The notes: generated from the sequence alone by a model not told the origin. Shown: positions 32,362 to 40,849, counted from the stretch's first letter. The stretch: 46,894 bases of DNA from Bacillota bacterium (GCA_029555925.1 JAKPQU010000248.1:1-46894), one strand, 5' to 3'. A program made the numbers and translations.

Positions 32362-32808
32362 TCATTGTTGTTTAACACAGTCGCTGCATTTGCATTTAAA
32401 TAAATTTTCCGCAGCTTTTCTCCGATATCTTTTTGCATAGTCATCATCGGGGTTTATTTCAAGAGTCCTGTCAAAACATAGTATAGCCTTATGATATATA
32501 CCAAGATTAAACAGTACATAACCTTTTGTGTACCAGGCCATATCATCATTCGGGTTAATACTTATTGCCCTGTCGAAAGAACTCAGTGCTTCATCACTTT
32601 TGCCGAGATAATAAAGGCATACTCCTCTTCCGAGCCAGGCATCCAGATACCCAGGTTCTATGTTAACGGCTTTTTCAAAATCCTCAAAAGCTTCTTTATA
32701 TTTTTTTTGATTCAAAAGAGAATAACCTGATTTCATATAATCATCTGCCGTACCGGCTAAAGACGGTAAGAAAGATATTAAGATAATAAAAATGATCAAA
32801 TATTTCAT
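32362..32808 (-). CDS. Secreted TPR protein
   Basis: 148 residues: hydrophobic N-terminus (signal peptide, about 1-20), then three TPR units (AFEDFEKAVNIEPGYLDAW, ALSSFDRAISINPNDDMAW, AILCFDRTLEINPDDDYAK), and a C-terminal CKCSDC. ATG 32808 follows AGGTGA. The preceding gene's TGA overlaps a possible GTG start at 32817. Likely a periplasmic partner of the adjacent membrane proteins. Confidence 0.75.
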   Translation of the reverse strand: MKYLIIFIILISFLPSLAGTADDYMKSGYSLLNQKKYKEAFEDFEKAVNIEPGYLDAWLGRGVCLYYLGKSDEALSSFDRAISINPNDDMAWYTKGYVLFNLGIYHKAILCFDRTLEINPDDDYAKRYRRKAAENLFKCKCSDCVKQQ

Positions 32809-32813
32809 AACAA

Positions 32814-33545
32814 TCACCTGAAATATAAATAAGTGTCTTTGGGAGTTGCCTCTTCCGTTATCCGTTTTATTTTAATAAGTGGTAATTCTTTGTTTTTATA
32901 ACTCAGGCTTGATATAGTACCATCCACTTCAATCCATTTATTTTCCGGAATTTTCTCAATACCGGACTTTTCACAGATAAACCCCATCATAACTGCATCT
33001 GCAGCGCAGCAGAACACAGCCATTCTCCCGACTCCTATCTGGTCTTTCTTAAAATTATCCATAGTAAAAGAAAAACCTGACATTTCTATCTCCTTTCCTC
33101 TGTAATCCTTTATATTATTATAAATATCTTCAGTCTGATTTATAAAATTTTTTTCATTCAGTATTATTTTATCTTCAAGTATTTCATGAAAATCGTTTAT
33201 TTTTGTTGTAATTTCTTTTTTTGTCACCTTATTTGAATATCCTGTTACTCCTGTTATTCCTCTTGTAGAAGCCATATCGGCTCCTAAAGGTGAAATAGGA
33301 ACTGACAGAACGAGTAACAGAGGTATAAAAAATACGAATATACCGTATTTAAAATCAGATTTTTCCGTCTTTATCCATTTTATTATCTGGTAACCTGTAA
33401 ATATAATTAATATAAACAGAGCAAATATGGTAAAAGGAAAAAAATAGGGATGAATAATATAAGCCATTTTGCCTTTATAAAACAGATTTATCATACCGGC
33501 GGATATTCCGGTAAGTATTATTAATTTCATAAATTCATAATCCAT
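32814..33545 (-). CDS. TIGR03943-type membrane protein
   Basis: 243 residues: two or three hydrophobic helices near the start (ILTGISAGMINLFY; IIHPYFFPFTIFALFILII; FFIPLLLVLSVPI) and an extracytoplasmic part with MAVFCCAADAVMMGFI and WIEVDGTISS. The family is the usual partner of DUF318 permeases, as here, 10 bp downstream of one. Genome context in other bacteria ties the pair to metal, often zinc, regulation. AAGGAG precedes the ATG. Confidence 0.75.
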   Translation of the reverse strand: MDYEFMKLIILTGISAGMINLFYKGKMAYIIHPYFFPFTIFALFILIIFTGYQIIKWIKTEKSDFKYGIFVFFIPLLLVLSVPISPLGADMASTRGITGVTGYSNKVTKKEITTKINDFHEILEDKIILNEKNFINQTEDIYNNIKDYRGKEIEMSGFSFTMDNFKKDQIGVGRMAVFCCAADAVMMGFICEKSGIEKIPENKWIEVDGTISSLSYKNKELPLIKIKRITEEATPKDTYLYFR

Positions 33546-33555
33546 AAAAATCTCC

Positions 33556-34548
33556 TTATCGTAATATAACTGCAGGAAGTGTTATGAGAAAAACCAGTAA
33601 TGTTACAATAAACATTATCTTCAGAACAGATTTCTTCTCAAAAGCTCCCATGAGCATAAAAGTTAGCTTTATATCAAGAACAGGCCCATAAACCAGAAAA
33701 GGTATGGTATCGGTATTTTTTAATATACTGGCAAAACTTCTTGCCACAAAAGCATCTGCTTCCGAACAAATGGACAGAACATAGGCCAGTCCCATCATAA
33801 AAACAGTTATAATAAGAGGAGACATAGCCATATTTGTTATCATTTCTCTCGAAATAAAGGTCTGCATTAAAGCGGCAATAACTGAACCGGCTATAAGATA
33901 TTTACCTATATCAAAAAATTCTTCAACTGAATGTTCCAGAAGTAACATAATATTTACTCCATTTTTTTTATGTTTGCACTGTCCAGTATGATCATGGTCG
34001 GTATGGTTATGGTTACTATGATCATGGCCGGTATGCTCATGGTTGGGATGTTCATGGCTGGCATGATTATGGCCGGTATGATCATGACAGCAGGAATGAC
34101 AGCTATATTTATCTTCAATAGATATAGAATCTTTAAAAAAACGATGCCATATAATTCCTGAAGAAACTGCTACTGTATATCCCATAATGCCTCTGAGTAT
34201 AGCGATTCTTTTATCAGGATAAAAAGCTATAAAAGTTGACGAAAGGACAACAGGATTTAACACCGGAACAGAAAGCATAAATGTCAGAGCAGAAGAAAAA
34301 GGAACTCCTTTTTTCACAAGCCTTCTCACAACAGGAACGATTGCACATTCACATACAGGAAAAATAATTCCCATAAGACCGCATAAAAAAATACTCATAA
34401 TTTTATTCTTCGGAAGAAATCTGTAAACTATTTCCGGAGATATAAATACTTCTATAACTGCCGAAACAATTGCCCCTATAAGCATAAATGGCATAGCTTC
34501 AATCAATATACTCAGAACAATAACAGCAAAATTATTAAGATAATTCAC
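33556..34548 (-). CDS. DUF318-type permease with long His-rich loop
   Basis: 330 residues, about eight hydrophobic helices. FPVCECAIVPVVRRLVKKG and LSVPVLNPVVLSSTF are hallmarks of the DUF318/ArsP-like family. Between about 150 and 200 is a loop with HDHTGHNHASHEH and repeated HxH units, encoded by repetitive DNA at 33970-34100. A His-rich cytoplasmic loop suggests zinc or nickel buffering. GTG 34548 follows AAAGGAGA. Confidence 0.8.
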   Translation of the reverse strand: MNYLNNFAVIVLSILIEAMPFMLIGAIVSAVIEVFISPEIVYRFLPKNKIMSIFLCGLMGIIFPVCECAIVPVVRRLVKKGVPFSSALTFMLSVPVLNPVVLSSTFIAFYPDKRIAILRGIMGYTVAVSSGIIWHRFFKDSISIEDKYSCHSCCHDHTGHNHASHEHPNHEHTGHDHSNHNHTDHDHTGQCKHKKNGVNIMLLLEHSVEEFFDIGKYLIAGSVIAALMQTFISREMITNMAMSPLIITVFMMGLAYVLSICSEADAFVARSFASILKNTDTIPFLVYGPVLDIKLTFMLMGAFEKKSVLKIMFIVTLLVFLITLPAVILR

Positions 34549-34659
34549 AAAATATCTCCTTTAACGAACTATTTTACTGACTGTAAAAGAAACAGAAGAA
34601 ATCTATTTTATTAATAGAATTGCTTCCTATAGATAATACAAAGAATCCAAAATAGAGCA

Positions 34660-34681
34660 GAATAAATAGAATTCTTTATTC
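34660..34681. promoter_or_regulatory. Imperfect inverted repeat between the permease and small HxH gene
   Basis: GAATAAA and TTTATTC (7-bp arms) flank TAGAATTC. It lies 8 bp after the stop of the small gene and about 110 bp before the permease start, so it may be a weak terminator or an operator of the permease operon. Confidence 0.35.
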
Positions 34682-34688
34682 AGTATAA

Positions 34689-34970
34689 TTAATGTAAATT
34701 AAAGGAGAAATAAGGAGGGCCTCTTGTAAGAAGAACATTATAGTAAGATTTAATATAAGAAGTTTTTTTTATGTCTGCGATTATATTCAAATATGTCAGG
34801 ATAAAAATTAAATAATATACTGTAATTCTTTCACATATAAAAAGAGAAGCTACGTAACAGGTATTACAGTGATGGTCTTTATCTTCATGGATATGAATAT
34901 GACAGGATAAATGTACTGATATTACACATATCAAAATTATCAAAATAAATGAAAGATATTTCTTTTTCAT
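34689..34970 (-). CDS. Small membrane protein with HxH, CxxC and TRGPP motifs (copy 2)
   Basis: About 93 residues: hydrophobic helix (about 4-20), HIHIHEDKDHHCNTC (about 22-36), a second helix and LTRGPPYFSF at the end. Same order of parts as 16687-16956. No clear ribosome-binding site precedes ATG 34970. Beside the permease pair it again accompanies metal-related genes. Confidence 0.6.
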   Translation of the reverse strand: MKKKYLSFILIILICVISVHLSCHIHIHEDKDHHCNTCYVASLFICERITVYYLIFILTYLNIIADIKKTSYIKSYYNVLLTRGPPYFSFNLH

Positions 34971-35057
34971 AAAAATTATTATAATACTAATTTTTATTTT
35001 CCGCAAGGACATTTTTACAGACCAGAGGTGAGTAGTAAATATTCATTTTTTAACACA

Positions 35058-35160
35058 CTATACTTTCGCAGATTTCAGAAAAAACCTGAGTTTATTAGGT
35101 TTTATGTTTTAACTGAAGTCAATAAAATCAAAGGTTTTATAAAAAAGTGCGAAAGTATAG
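35058..35160. mobile_element. MITE-like element with CTATACTTTCGCA ends
   Basis: CTATACTTTCGCA (35058-35070) and its exact complement (35148-35160) bound 77 bp of non-coding, AT-rich DNA. A shorter copy with CTATACTTTTGCA ends is at 39740-39819. No transposase is present here. Confidence 0.7.
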
Positions 35161-35271
35161 TTATAATGTAAAGTAGCATGATATAAGCTGTAACTGTTAT
35201 AAACGTTCCAGTTTAGATTTTTTTCGGAGGAGCATCAGGCAGGCAGACAGTATTTACCTATTATTCAAATT

Positions 35272-35298
35272 GTTTAGTTTAATTAAAGCAATTTGGTA
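35272..35298. repeat. 27-bp repeat shared with 39677-39703
   Basis: GTTTAATTAAAGCAATTTGG with flanks is the reverse complement of 39677-39703. In both places it lies 35-110 bp from a CTATACTTTYGCA element, so it may be part of the same mobile unit. Confidence 0.65.
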
Positions 35299-35311
35299 TC
35301 AGTTGAAACAG

Positions 35312-35509
35312 ATGAAAAGTTACAGCCTTGCTGAAAAGATAGGCGAGCCTGGAGTTATTCCAGGTATTGTGGGAGGAATAGTCTCTGGTGGAGGAATTGC
35401 AGCAGCATTTATCTCAGAAGGAGCACCCATTTATATTGCAGCAACAATGGGAGTTCTGGGTTTTATAGCCGGTGGTGTGATATGTTCGCTTCCTGATGGC
35501 ACATTTTAA
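35312..35509 (+). CDS. Small glycine-rich hydrophobic protein
   Basis: 65 residues from ATG 35312. PGIVGGIVSGGGIAAAFI and TMGVLGFIAGGVICS form two Gly-zipper helices. In-frame TTG starts upstream (35270) would read the shared 27-bp repeat, so they are less likely. No clear ribosome site. It could be a small membrane or bacteriocin-like peptide; existence uncertain. Confidence 0.4.
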   Translation: MKSYSLAEKIGEPGVIPGIVGGIVSGGGIAAAFISEGAPIYIAATMGVLGFIAGGVICSLPDGTF

Positions 35510-35538
35510 ATATGGTTTTATGCATAAACCTTTCTTTT

Positions 35539-35571
35539 AATGGCAGAAGCAATAATATTGCTCCTGCCATT
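35539..35571. terminator. Bidirectional hairpin between convergent genes
   Basis: AATGGCAG pairs with CTGCCATT, and inside AGCAAT pairs with ATTGCT, a stem of 14 bp with one mismatch. It lies between the convergent 35312-35509 and 35580-35864 genes. The T run is weak. Confidence 0.5.
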
Positions 35572-35579
35572 TGTGATTA

Positions 35580-35864
35580 TCAGGCCGTCTGCTTTGCAAG
35601 ATCCGATATTAAAATTGAGTATTTAGCTGATTTAGTTCCGCAATTTATGGCCATAACAACAGGCAAAACCTCGGAAATCTCTTCATGAGATGCTCCTGCT
35701 TCGACTGCTTTTTTATAATGATTACCTATACATGGTATGCAATCAACCATTATTGACACGGCAAGTCCTATCAATTCCTTGGTCTTTCCATCCAGTGCCC
35801 CGGGTTTGAATGCTTCAGAAGAAAAATGTTTATACGCCTCTTCAGTATCTTTTAAAGAAAACAT
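35580..35864 (-). CDS. Carboxymuconolactone decarboxylase/AhpD-like protein
   Basis: 94 residues. LIGLAVSIMVDCIPCIGNHYKKAVEAGAS, in parts CIPCIGNHYKKAVEAG, holds the CxxC with a following His of AhpD-type proteins; EISEVLPVVMAINCG is typical of the family's second half. It probably acts in thiol redox or peroxide defence. ATG 35864 follows AAAGGAGGTG. Confidence 0.85.
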   Translation of the reverse strand: MFSLKDTEEAYKHFSSEAFKPGALDGKTKELIGLAVSIMVDCIPCIGNHYKKAVEAGASHEEISEVLPVVMAINCGTKSAKYSILISDLAKQTA

Positions 35865-36021
35865 AATTGCACCTCCTTTCTTTAAGATATTCAAATCTTA
35901 TTTATTATGTTGTATAATTAAAACACAGATTCAGGCGCTTCTGAAGATCCGGTTTTAATCAAAATTTTCAGTACCACTTTTACCGGTAATGATGAATGAG
36001 GTAACGGGCAATCCCATATAT

Positions 36022-36120
36022 TATTGAGGTAAGCATAAATAATACATATATGCTCTCGTGACGCGTAACGCGTAACGCGTGACGTGAGAAAAGCCTTTTA
36101 TTAAATGCTTATACTCAGGT
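36022..36120. repeat. Hairpin/heptamer element, family A, copy 2
   Basis: TTGAGGTAAGCATAAAT and the complementary ATTAAATGCTTATACTCAGG form arms. Inside, after TATATGCTCT, are CGTGACG, CGTAACG, CGTAACG, CGTGACG (36057-36084). It matches 11481-11567 and, inverted, 45031-45135. It lies between two divergent genes. Confidence 0.85.
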
Positions 36121-36157
36121 CAGTAAGTGCCGTAATCTATAAGGAGAATATAATCAA

Positions 36158-37555
36158 ATGTTATATTTAAATATTAACAGGGAATACGGAATTCCGCTTA
36201 TAAAACAGATTTACGAACAAATTCGTATGATGATTTTAAATGGTATATTGAAAGCAAAGGAAAAGCTTCCGTCTACCAGAAAGATGGCAGATATTTTAAA
36301 TATCTCAAGGAATACGGTAACAGAAGCATATGAAATGCTGATTTCTGAAGGATATCTTACAAGCATACCGGGCTCCGGCATTTTTATCAGTCATGGCATA
36401 GACTTTATTAAAACGCCTGAAAAAGTAGTTGATTACAGTGTTACCGCCTATTCATCAGATAAAATTGCCGATCATACAATCAGTTTTCACAGCGGCACTC
36501 CTGCACTGGATCTGTTTCCAAGGAGCAAATGGAATAAAATAGCCAGACAGACTTTTAATGATGCACCTGTTTCTGCTTTCGGCTATGATTATCCTCAGGG
36601 CAGGCCGGAATTGAGAAATATTCTTTCAGGGTACCTCAAAAAAACACGGGGTATTATCTGTCATCCGGAGCAGATTATTATTACGACAGGAACCAAACAG
36701 GCTTTATCACTGGTTGCAAAATGTCTTATTAAACAGGGAAGTGAGGTATGTGTAGAAGATCCGACAAATATAAACGTAAGAACGATATGTTCATATCATA
36801 CGGATTTTATTACTCCCATACCGGTAGATAATGAAGGTATAAAGCCAAAATTTCTGCCTCAGGACAGATGTCCTGTCATGATGCTGGTTACACCGTCACA
36901 TCAGTTTCCTCTCGGAGGAATTCTTACTATTCAACGAAGAATAGAACTTATTCGTTATGCGAGAAAAACAGGCTGTTATATAGTCGAAGATGATTATGAC
37001 AGTGAATTCCGGTATAATGGACTTCCTGTAACTTCTCTTCATGAACTTGACAATGAAAAAGTAATTTATATAGGTACCTTCAGCAAAATATTGTTTCCCT
37101 CTCTCAGGATCGGTTATATTGTCCTGCCTGATTCCCTGATAGAACAGTTCAGAGAATGGAAACGGCTCGGTGATCATCATACAAATTCTTTAAATCAGCT
37201 GACTCTTATGCATTTTATTGAAAAAGGGGAAATGGAAAGACATATAGCCAGAATGAAAAGAATTTACCGGACCAGGTGTGATACGTTAATCAGGTGTATG
37301 AAATCAAATTTTTCCGATAAAGTCAGAATTACAGGAGAAAAATCAGGCATGCATATTGTTGCGGAGTTTCCTGAAATCATATTTACAGTAGAACTCCTGA
37401 AAAAAATGAAAAAAGAAGGGGTAAATGTATTATCCATTGAAGAACATACAATGAATAAGGGAAATCACATACATAAGATCGCTCTTGGTTATGCCCATCT
37501 CTGCCCTGAAGATATAGAAGAAGGTATTTTAAGACTTAAAAGAGCAATTATGTGA
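36158..37555 (+). CDS. MocR-type (GntR/aminotransferase) transcriptional regulator
   Basis: 465 residues. Residues 1-75 are a GntR winged helix (IYEQIRMMILNGILKAKEKLPSTRKMADIL, here in part GILKAKEKLPSTRKMADIL). The rest is a fold-type I aminotransferase with PLP Lys310 in GTFSKILFPSLRIGY and DDYDSEFRY upstream. Such regulators sense PLP or an amine and act on pyridoxal or amino-acid genes. AAGGAG lies 11 bases before the ATG. The nearest possible targets are the downstream membrane protein and the AhpD-like gene on the other side. Confidence 0.9.
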   Translation: MLYLNINREYGIPLIKQIYEQIRMMILNGILKAKEKLPSTRKMADILNISRNTVTEAYEMLISEGYLTSIPGSGIFISHGIDFIKTPEKVVDYSVTAYSSDKIADHTISFHSGTPALDLFPRSKWNKIARQTFNDAPVSAFGYDYPQGRPELRNILSGYLKKTRGIICHPEQIIITTGTKQALSLVAKCLIKQGSEVCVEDPTNINVRTICSYHTDFITPIPVDNEGIKPKFLPQDRCPVMMLVTPSHQFPLGGILTIQRRIELIRYARKTGCYIVEDDYDSEFRYNGLPVTSLHELDNEKVIYIGTFSKILFPSLRIGYIVLPDSLIEQFREWKRLGDHHTNSLNQLTLMHFIEKGEMERHIARMKRIYRTRCDTLIRCMKSNFSDKVRITGEKSGMHIVAEFPEIIFTVELLKKMKKEGVNVLSIEEHTMNKGNHIHKIALGYAHLCPEDIEEGILRLKRAIM

Positions 37556-37598
37556 TTTAACATATAGACAGAATATTAAAGAAAGGAATTGTAAAAAA

Positions 37599-37970
37599 AT
37601 GAGCCTTATAGGTAGAAACATTACAGTAAGACAGAAAGTCGGCCTGATAATTATGGTTTTTTTATGCGGTATGCCTGGGATGGAACTTTCTGGTTTCGGA
37701 TTCGGACTTAACCTCACATTCTCTACATGTTTAATATGTGCCGTTACAGGGGGAGCAATAGGAGGGCTGTTATACTGTTCAAAACCGGTCATGGCTGGTC
37801 TCGGAGGAGGTATAGTGGCAGGTGTGGGAAGTCTCATGGCAGTATATTTTTATACCATGCACAGACAATCCGTATGGAATTTTGAACTGGCTTTGATACA
37901 GATTGCCGGATGTCTTCCCGGCCTGGGACTGGGTATGCTGATAAAACACCTTTATAAAGATATTGTCTGA
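37599..37970 (+). CDS. Gly-rich integral membrane protein
   Basis: 123 residues with three or four hydrophobic helices (VGLIIMVFLCGMPGMEL; LICAVTGGAIGGLLYC; VMAGLGGGIVAGVGSLMAVYF; ALIQIAGCLPGLGLGML). AAAGGAA precedes the ATG. It follows the MocR gene by 43 bp, so it may be its co-transcribed partner. I do not recognise the family. Confidence 0.6.
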   Translation: MSLIGRNITVRQKVGLIIMVFLCGMPGMELSGFGFGLNLTFSTCLICAVTGGAIGGLLYCSKPVMAGLGGGIVAGVGSLMAVYFYTMHRQSVWNFELALIQIAGCLPGLGLGMLIKHLYKDIV

Positions 37971-38096
37971 ACATGTAAAATTACACTGGTCAGAAAAATC
38001 TATGCAAACATCATGGCAAACTATATAAATCTATGGATAAATTTCTCTGTAATTCGCTCCCCGGTTGACTGATAACTCTTCCGCTATTTCAGTACA

Positions 38097-38126
38097 TTAA
38101 CAGTTCTCTGACAGAAGGAATATAAC
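38097..38126 (+). promoter_or_regulatory. Possible promoter of the glutamine synthetase gene
   Basis: TTAACA (38097-38102), 18 bp, TATAAC (38121-38126), about 40 bp before the ATG. The remaining sequence from 37971 shows nothing else. Confidence 0.4.
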
Positions 38127-38167
38127 TTGAAAGAGTGAATTCTATCCACCGGAAAGGTGGTTTTAAC

Positions 38168-39667
38168 ATGACAGATAATATAATATTAAATCCCAATAAA
38201 ATTGTAACATATCTTCAAAAAAGTCCTGAAGAATTTACAAAAAAAGATCTCATTAAATTTATAGAAAATAATAATATCAGAATGGTTAATTTTCGGTTTA
38301 CAGGAGGAGACGGAAAACTTAAAACTCTTAATTTCGTTATTACAGATAAAGGACAGTTAGACAGAATCCTCTCTACAGGAGAAAGGGTAGACGGTTCCAG
38401 TCTCTTTTCCTATATAGATGCTTCATCGAGTGATCTCTATGTTATACCGAGATATAAAACAGCTTTTGTGAACCCATTTTCTTCCATTCCATCTGTAGAT
38501 ATACTGTGTTCTTACTATACAAATGAAGGACTGCCTCTTCCAAGTGCTCCCGAGTACATTGTAAGAAAAGCCCATAAATCTCTTAAAAAAACAACAGGAC
38601 TTACAATGGAAGCTATGGCAGAACTTGAGTATTATATTTTTTATGACAGACAGGGCCTTTATCCCATAGTGGGACAGAAGGGATATCAGGAGTCAGCTCC
38701 TTTTATAAAATGGGAACATATAAGATGTGAAGCCATGTATGCCATAGCACAGGCAGGAGGCAAGATAAAATACGGCCATGCAGAGGTAGGAAATATTACA
38801 GGTGAAAAACATGATATAGAACAGCATGAAATAGAATTTGTCCCTACATCCATAGAAGACGCTGCAGATCAGATAGTCACTGCAAAATGGATATTGAGAA
38901 TGATTGCAAATAAATACGGACTTATGGTCACTTTTGCTCCGAAAATACTCGTAGGCCATGCAGGAAGCGGTCTTCATATACATACGAGATTTCTTAAAGA
39001 CGGACACAGTGTTATGACAGAACAGAACAAATTGAGTGATACAGCCAGAAAAACCATAGCAGGATATCTGTCTCTGGCACCTTCTCTTACTGCTTTCGGC
39101 AATACCATACCTACTTCCTATTTAAGACTTGTTCCGAAACAGGAAGCACCTACGAATATATGCTGGGGAGACAGAAACCGTTCCGTTCTCGTAAGGGTTC
39201 CACTGGGATGGCTCGGTGTAAGCAATATGATTAAAGATGCCAATCCCGGTATAGAAGAAGCAATGATTGACTCGACGGATAAACAGACAGTAGAATTCAG
39301 ATGTCCTGACGGTTCAGCCAATATTTATCATCTCCTGGCAGGTCTTTCTGTTGCAGCAAGGCATGGTCTTACAATGGAAGATTCTCTTGAAACAGCGGAA
39401 AAACTCTATGTAGATGTAAATATATTCTCATCGGAACATAAAAAAATCCAGGAAAAACTACCGAAATTACCTGCATCATGCTGGGAATCTGCAAAAAAAC
39501 TTCTGGAACAGAGAAAAATTTATGAAAAAGACGATGTTTTTACTCCAACTGTCATAGACGGTATAGAGAAAACACTGAAACATTACGGAGATAAAGATCT
39601 GAATAAGAATCTTTACGGTATGCAGGATGAAATAAAAGAACTGGTAGATCACTATATAAATTGTTAG
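38168..39667 (+). CDS. Divergent glutamine synthetase family enzyme
   Basis: 499 residues. FRFTGGDGKLKTLNF and GERVDGSSLFSYIDASSSDLY are the beta-grasp part; MEAMAELEYYIFYD, HAEVGNITGEKHDIEQHEIEF, HAGSGLHIHTRF, GDRNRSVLVRVPLG and VEFRCPDGSANIYHLL are the catalytic motifs. The size and the CPDGSANIY form differ from classical GSI, so it may use ammonia with glutamate or be a related gamma-glutamyl ligase. ATG 38168 follows AAAGGTGG. Confidence 0.85.
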   Translation: MTDNIILNPNKIVTYLQKSPEEFTKKDLIKFIENNNIRMVNFRFTGGDGKLKTLNFVITDKGQLDRILSTGERVDGSSLFSYIDASSSDLYVIPRYKTAFVNPFSSIPSVDILCSYYTNEGLPLPSAPEYIVRKAHKSLKKTTGLTMEAMAELEYYIFYDRQGLYPIVGQKGYQESAPFIKWEHIRCEAMYAIAQAGGKIKYGHAEVGNITGEKHDIEQHEIEFVPTSIEDAADQIVTAKWILRMIANKYGLMVTFAPKILVGHAGSGLHIHTRFLKDGHSVMTEQNKLSDTARKTIAGYLSLAPSLTAFGNTIPTSYLRLVPKQEAPTNICWGDRNRSVLVRVPLGWLGVSNMIKDANPGIEEAMIDSTDKQTVEFRCPDGSANIYHLLAGLSVAARHGLTMEDSLETAEKLYVDVNIFSSEHKKIQEKLPKLPASCWESAKKLLEQRKIYEKDDVFTPTVIDGIEKTLKHYGDKDLNKNLYGMQDEIKELVDHYINC

Positions 39668-39676
39668 TAATTAACC

Positions 39677-39703
39677 AATACCAAATTGCTTTAATTAAAC
39701 TGA
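39677..39703. repeat. 27-bp repeat, inverted partner of 35272-35298
   Basis: CCAAATTGCTTTAATTAAAC lies just after the glutamine synthetase stop and precedes a family-B-like arm (TTTATAGTGTATTTCATAAC, 39709-39728) and the second MITE. A minus-strand frame through it is only a reading of the repeat. Confidence 0.65.
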
Positions 39704-39739
39704 ATAATTTATAGTGTATTTCATAACTTATTAAAATTT

Positions 39740-39819
39740 CTATACTTTTGCATTTTTTACACAAAGCCTTATGCCACCTTGTAGGGGTAACGGTTTTTCA
39801 AAATTCTGCAAAAGTATAG
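39740..39819. mobile_element. MITE-like element, short copy, CTATACTTTTGCA ends
   Basis: CTATACTTTTGCA (39740-39752) and its complement (39807-39819) bound 54 bp. The interior differs from 35058-35160, as expected of elements mobilised by one transposase acting on the ends only. Confidence 0.7.
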
Positions 39820-39834
39820 TAGAATTTAAGTCGT

Positions 39835-39896
39835 CGTGACGCGTAACGCGTGACGCGAGGACAATAACCATAATTTGCCAGAGTTATTTTCTTACG
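39835..39896. repeat. Heptamer element, family C, copy 2
   Basis: CGTGACG, CGTAACG, CGTGACG (39835-39855), then CGAGGACAATAACC and TTGCCAGAGTTATTTTCTTA, matching 6985-7031. It lies directly after a MITE and just before the stop of the secreted-protein gene. Confidence 0.8.
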
Positions 39897-39906
39897 GTAA
39901 CTTAAG

Positions 39907-40692
39907 CTATTTTTTTATGACCTTAACCGGTTCAAAGAGTACTGTTCCGGTCCAGGCAAGATCATTCTTAACCAGCGTTGGATCAGGATCATAACCGGTC
40001 GGAGGGTGAGGGCTCGTACAGGCAACATTTTTCTTAAAAGGTTTTCCGCTTTTGATTTCATTCAGCGAAGCACTGAAGGTTCCCATGAGTTGTTCATTGG
40101 GAGAATAAATAAAGGTTTCCAGTAACAGCTCTAATTGTGTTCCTTTGAGAGTACAGTTACACAGATCATCTGGCTGAAAGTCACCCCTTAAAATAAATCC
40201 ATTGACAGATTCTATCTTAAAATCGTAGTAGCCCGGAGTTTTCGATTTGTCTGCATATATATATACAGCCAGGTCATTAGGTTTTCCATGGCCATCAGTA
40301 ACTTTATGATTTACATAGATAGAATTTCCTGATCCGTCTATTTCACAGAAACCTTCTTCATAACTGAAGGAACAGACTATATCAGAAGGATATTTAGCCA
40401 TACAGAGAGGCAAAGGGTCAGAACTATTTTTCTGAGACTTAATATTACTCTCAGAAAAGAAAACCGGATAGAATACTTTCCAGGAAAAATTCATATTCAA
40501 TTTTATACAATGCCTGTTCTTACAGTAATCACATGGCTCAAGATCCAAATGTTCACATGAGTAAGTTCCTGTGCCTGTAAAGGTTACGTTAAAACGATAG
40601 CAATCATTGTTACCGGCCTGCACAGAATAGCCTGTAAAGAAAAGAGCTAATATGAGAACGATAAAAAAAGAGAATATTACAGGATATTTCAT
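39907..40692 (-). CDS. Secreted Cys-containing protein of unknown function
   Basis: 261 residues with a signal peptide (MKYPVIFSFFIVLILALFF, cleavage near SVQA). The mature part has about ten Cys (YSCEHLDLEPCDYCKNRHC; DLCNCTLKG) and alternates beta strands. ATG 40692 follows GGAGG. It has its own promoter (40733-40761). No family recognised. Confidence 0.65.
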   Translation of the reverse strand: MKYPVIFSFFIVLILALFFTGYSVQAGNNDCYRFNVTFTGTGTYSCEHLDLEPCDYCKNRHCIKLNMNFSWKVFYPVFFSESNIKSQKNSSDPLPLCMAKYPSDIVCSFSYEEGFCEIDGSGNSIYVNHKVTDGHGKPNDLAVYIYADKSKTPGYYDFKIESVNGFILRGDFQPDDLCNCTLKGTQLELLLETFIYSPNEQLMGTFSASLNEIKSGKPFKKNVACTSPHPPTGYDPDPTLVKNDLAWTGTVLFEPVKVIKK

Positions 40693-40732
40693 TTCATAAA
40701 CCTCCATATAATAGTGTAAAATGTAACTTACA

Positions 40733-40761
40733 TATAAACATATCTGTCATTATCATGTCAA
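40733..40761 (-). promoter_or_regulatory. Sigma-70-type promoter of the secreted-protein gene
   Basis: Minus-strand TTGACA (40761-40756), 17 bp, TTTATA (40738-40733), about 45 bp before the ATG. Confidence 0.6.
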
Positions 40762-40816
40762 GAATTTCAATTAAATTCTGCAGTAAAGGTGTTTTATTGT
40801 TTTGCTATTACCAAAA

Positions 40817-40849
40817 TAAAAACCTCCGGTAATGTTTCCGGAGGTTTTT
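40817..40849 (-). terminator. Rho-independent terminator of the glycine-zipper gene
   Basis: On minus, AAAAACCTCCGG pairs with CCGGAGGTTTTT around an 8-base loop, followed by TATTTT. It lies 13 bp after the stop at 40863. Confidence 0.85.

Noticed and set aside
33970..34161. Repetitive plus-strand frame rich in Met and Gly
   Set aside because: It is the reverse reading of the His-rich loop of the permease gene.
34549..34688. Zur-type operator before the permease gene
   Set aside because: No match to the zinc-regulator boxes I know could be found.
37784..37800. CCGGTCATGGCTG in the Gly-rich membrane gene, as another family D element
   Set aside because: It is within a good coding frame and no arms are present; probably chance.
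39552..39764. Minus-strand frame at the end of the glutamine synthetase gene
   Set aside because: Its only similarity, FSLIKAIWY, comes from the 27-bp repeat shared with 35272-35298.
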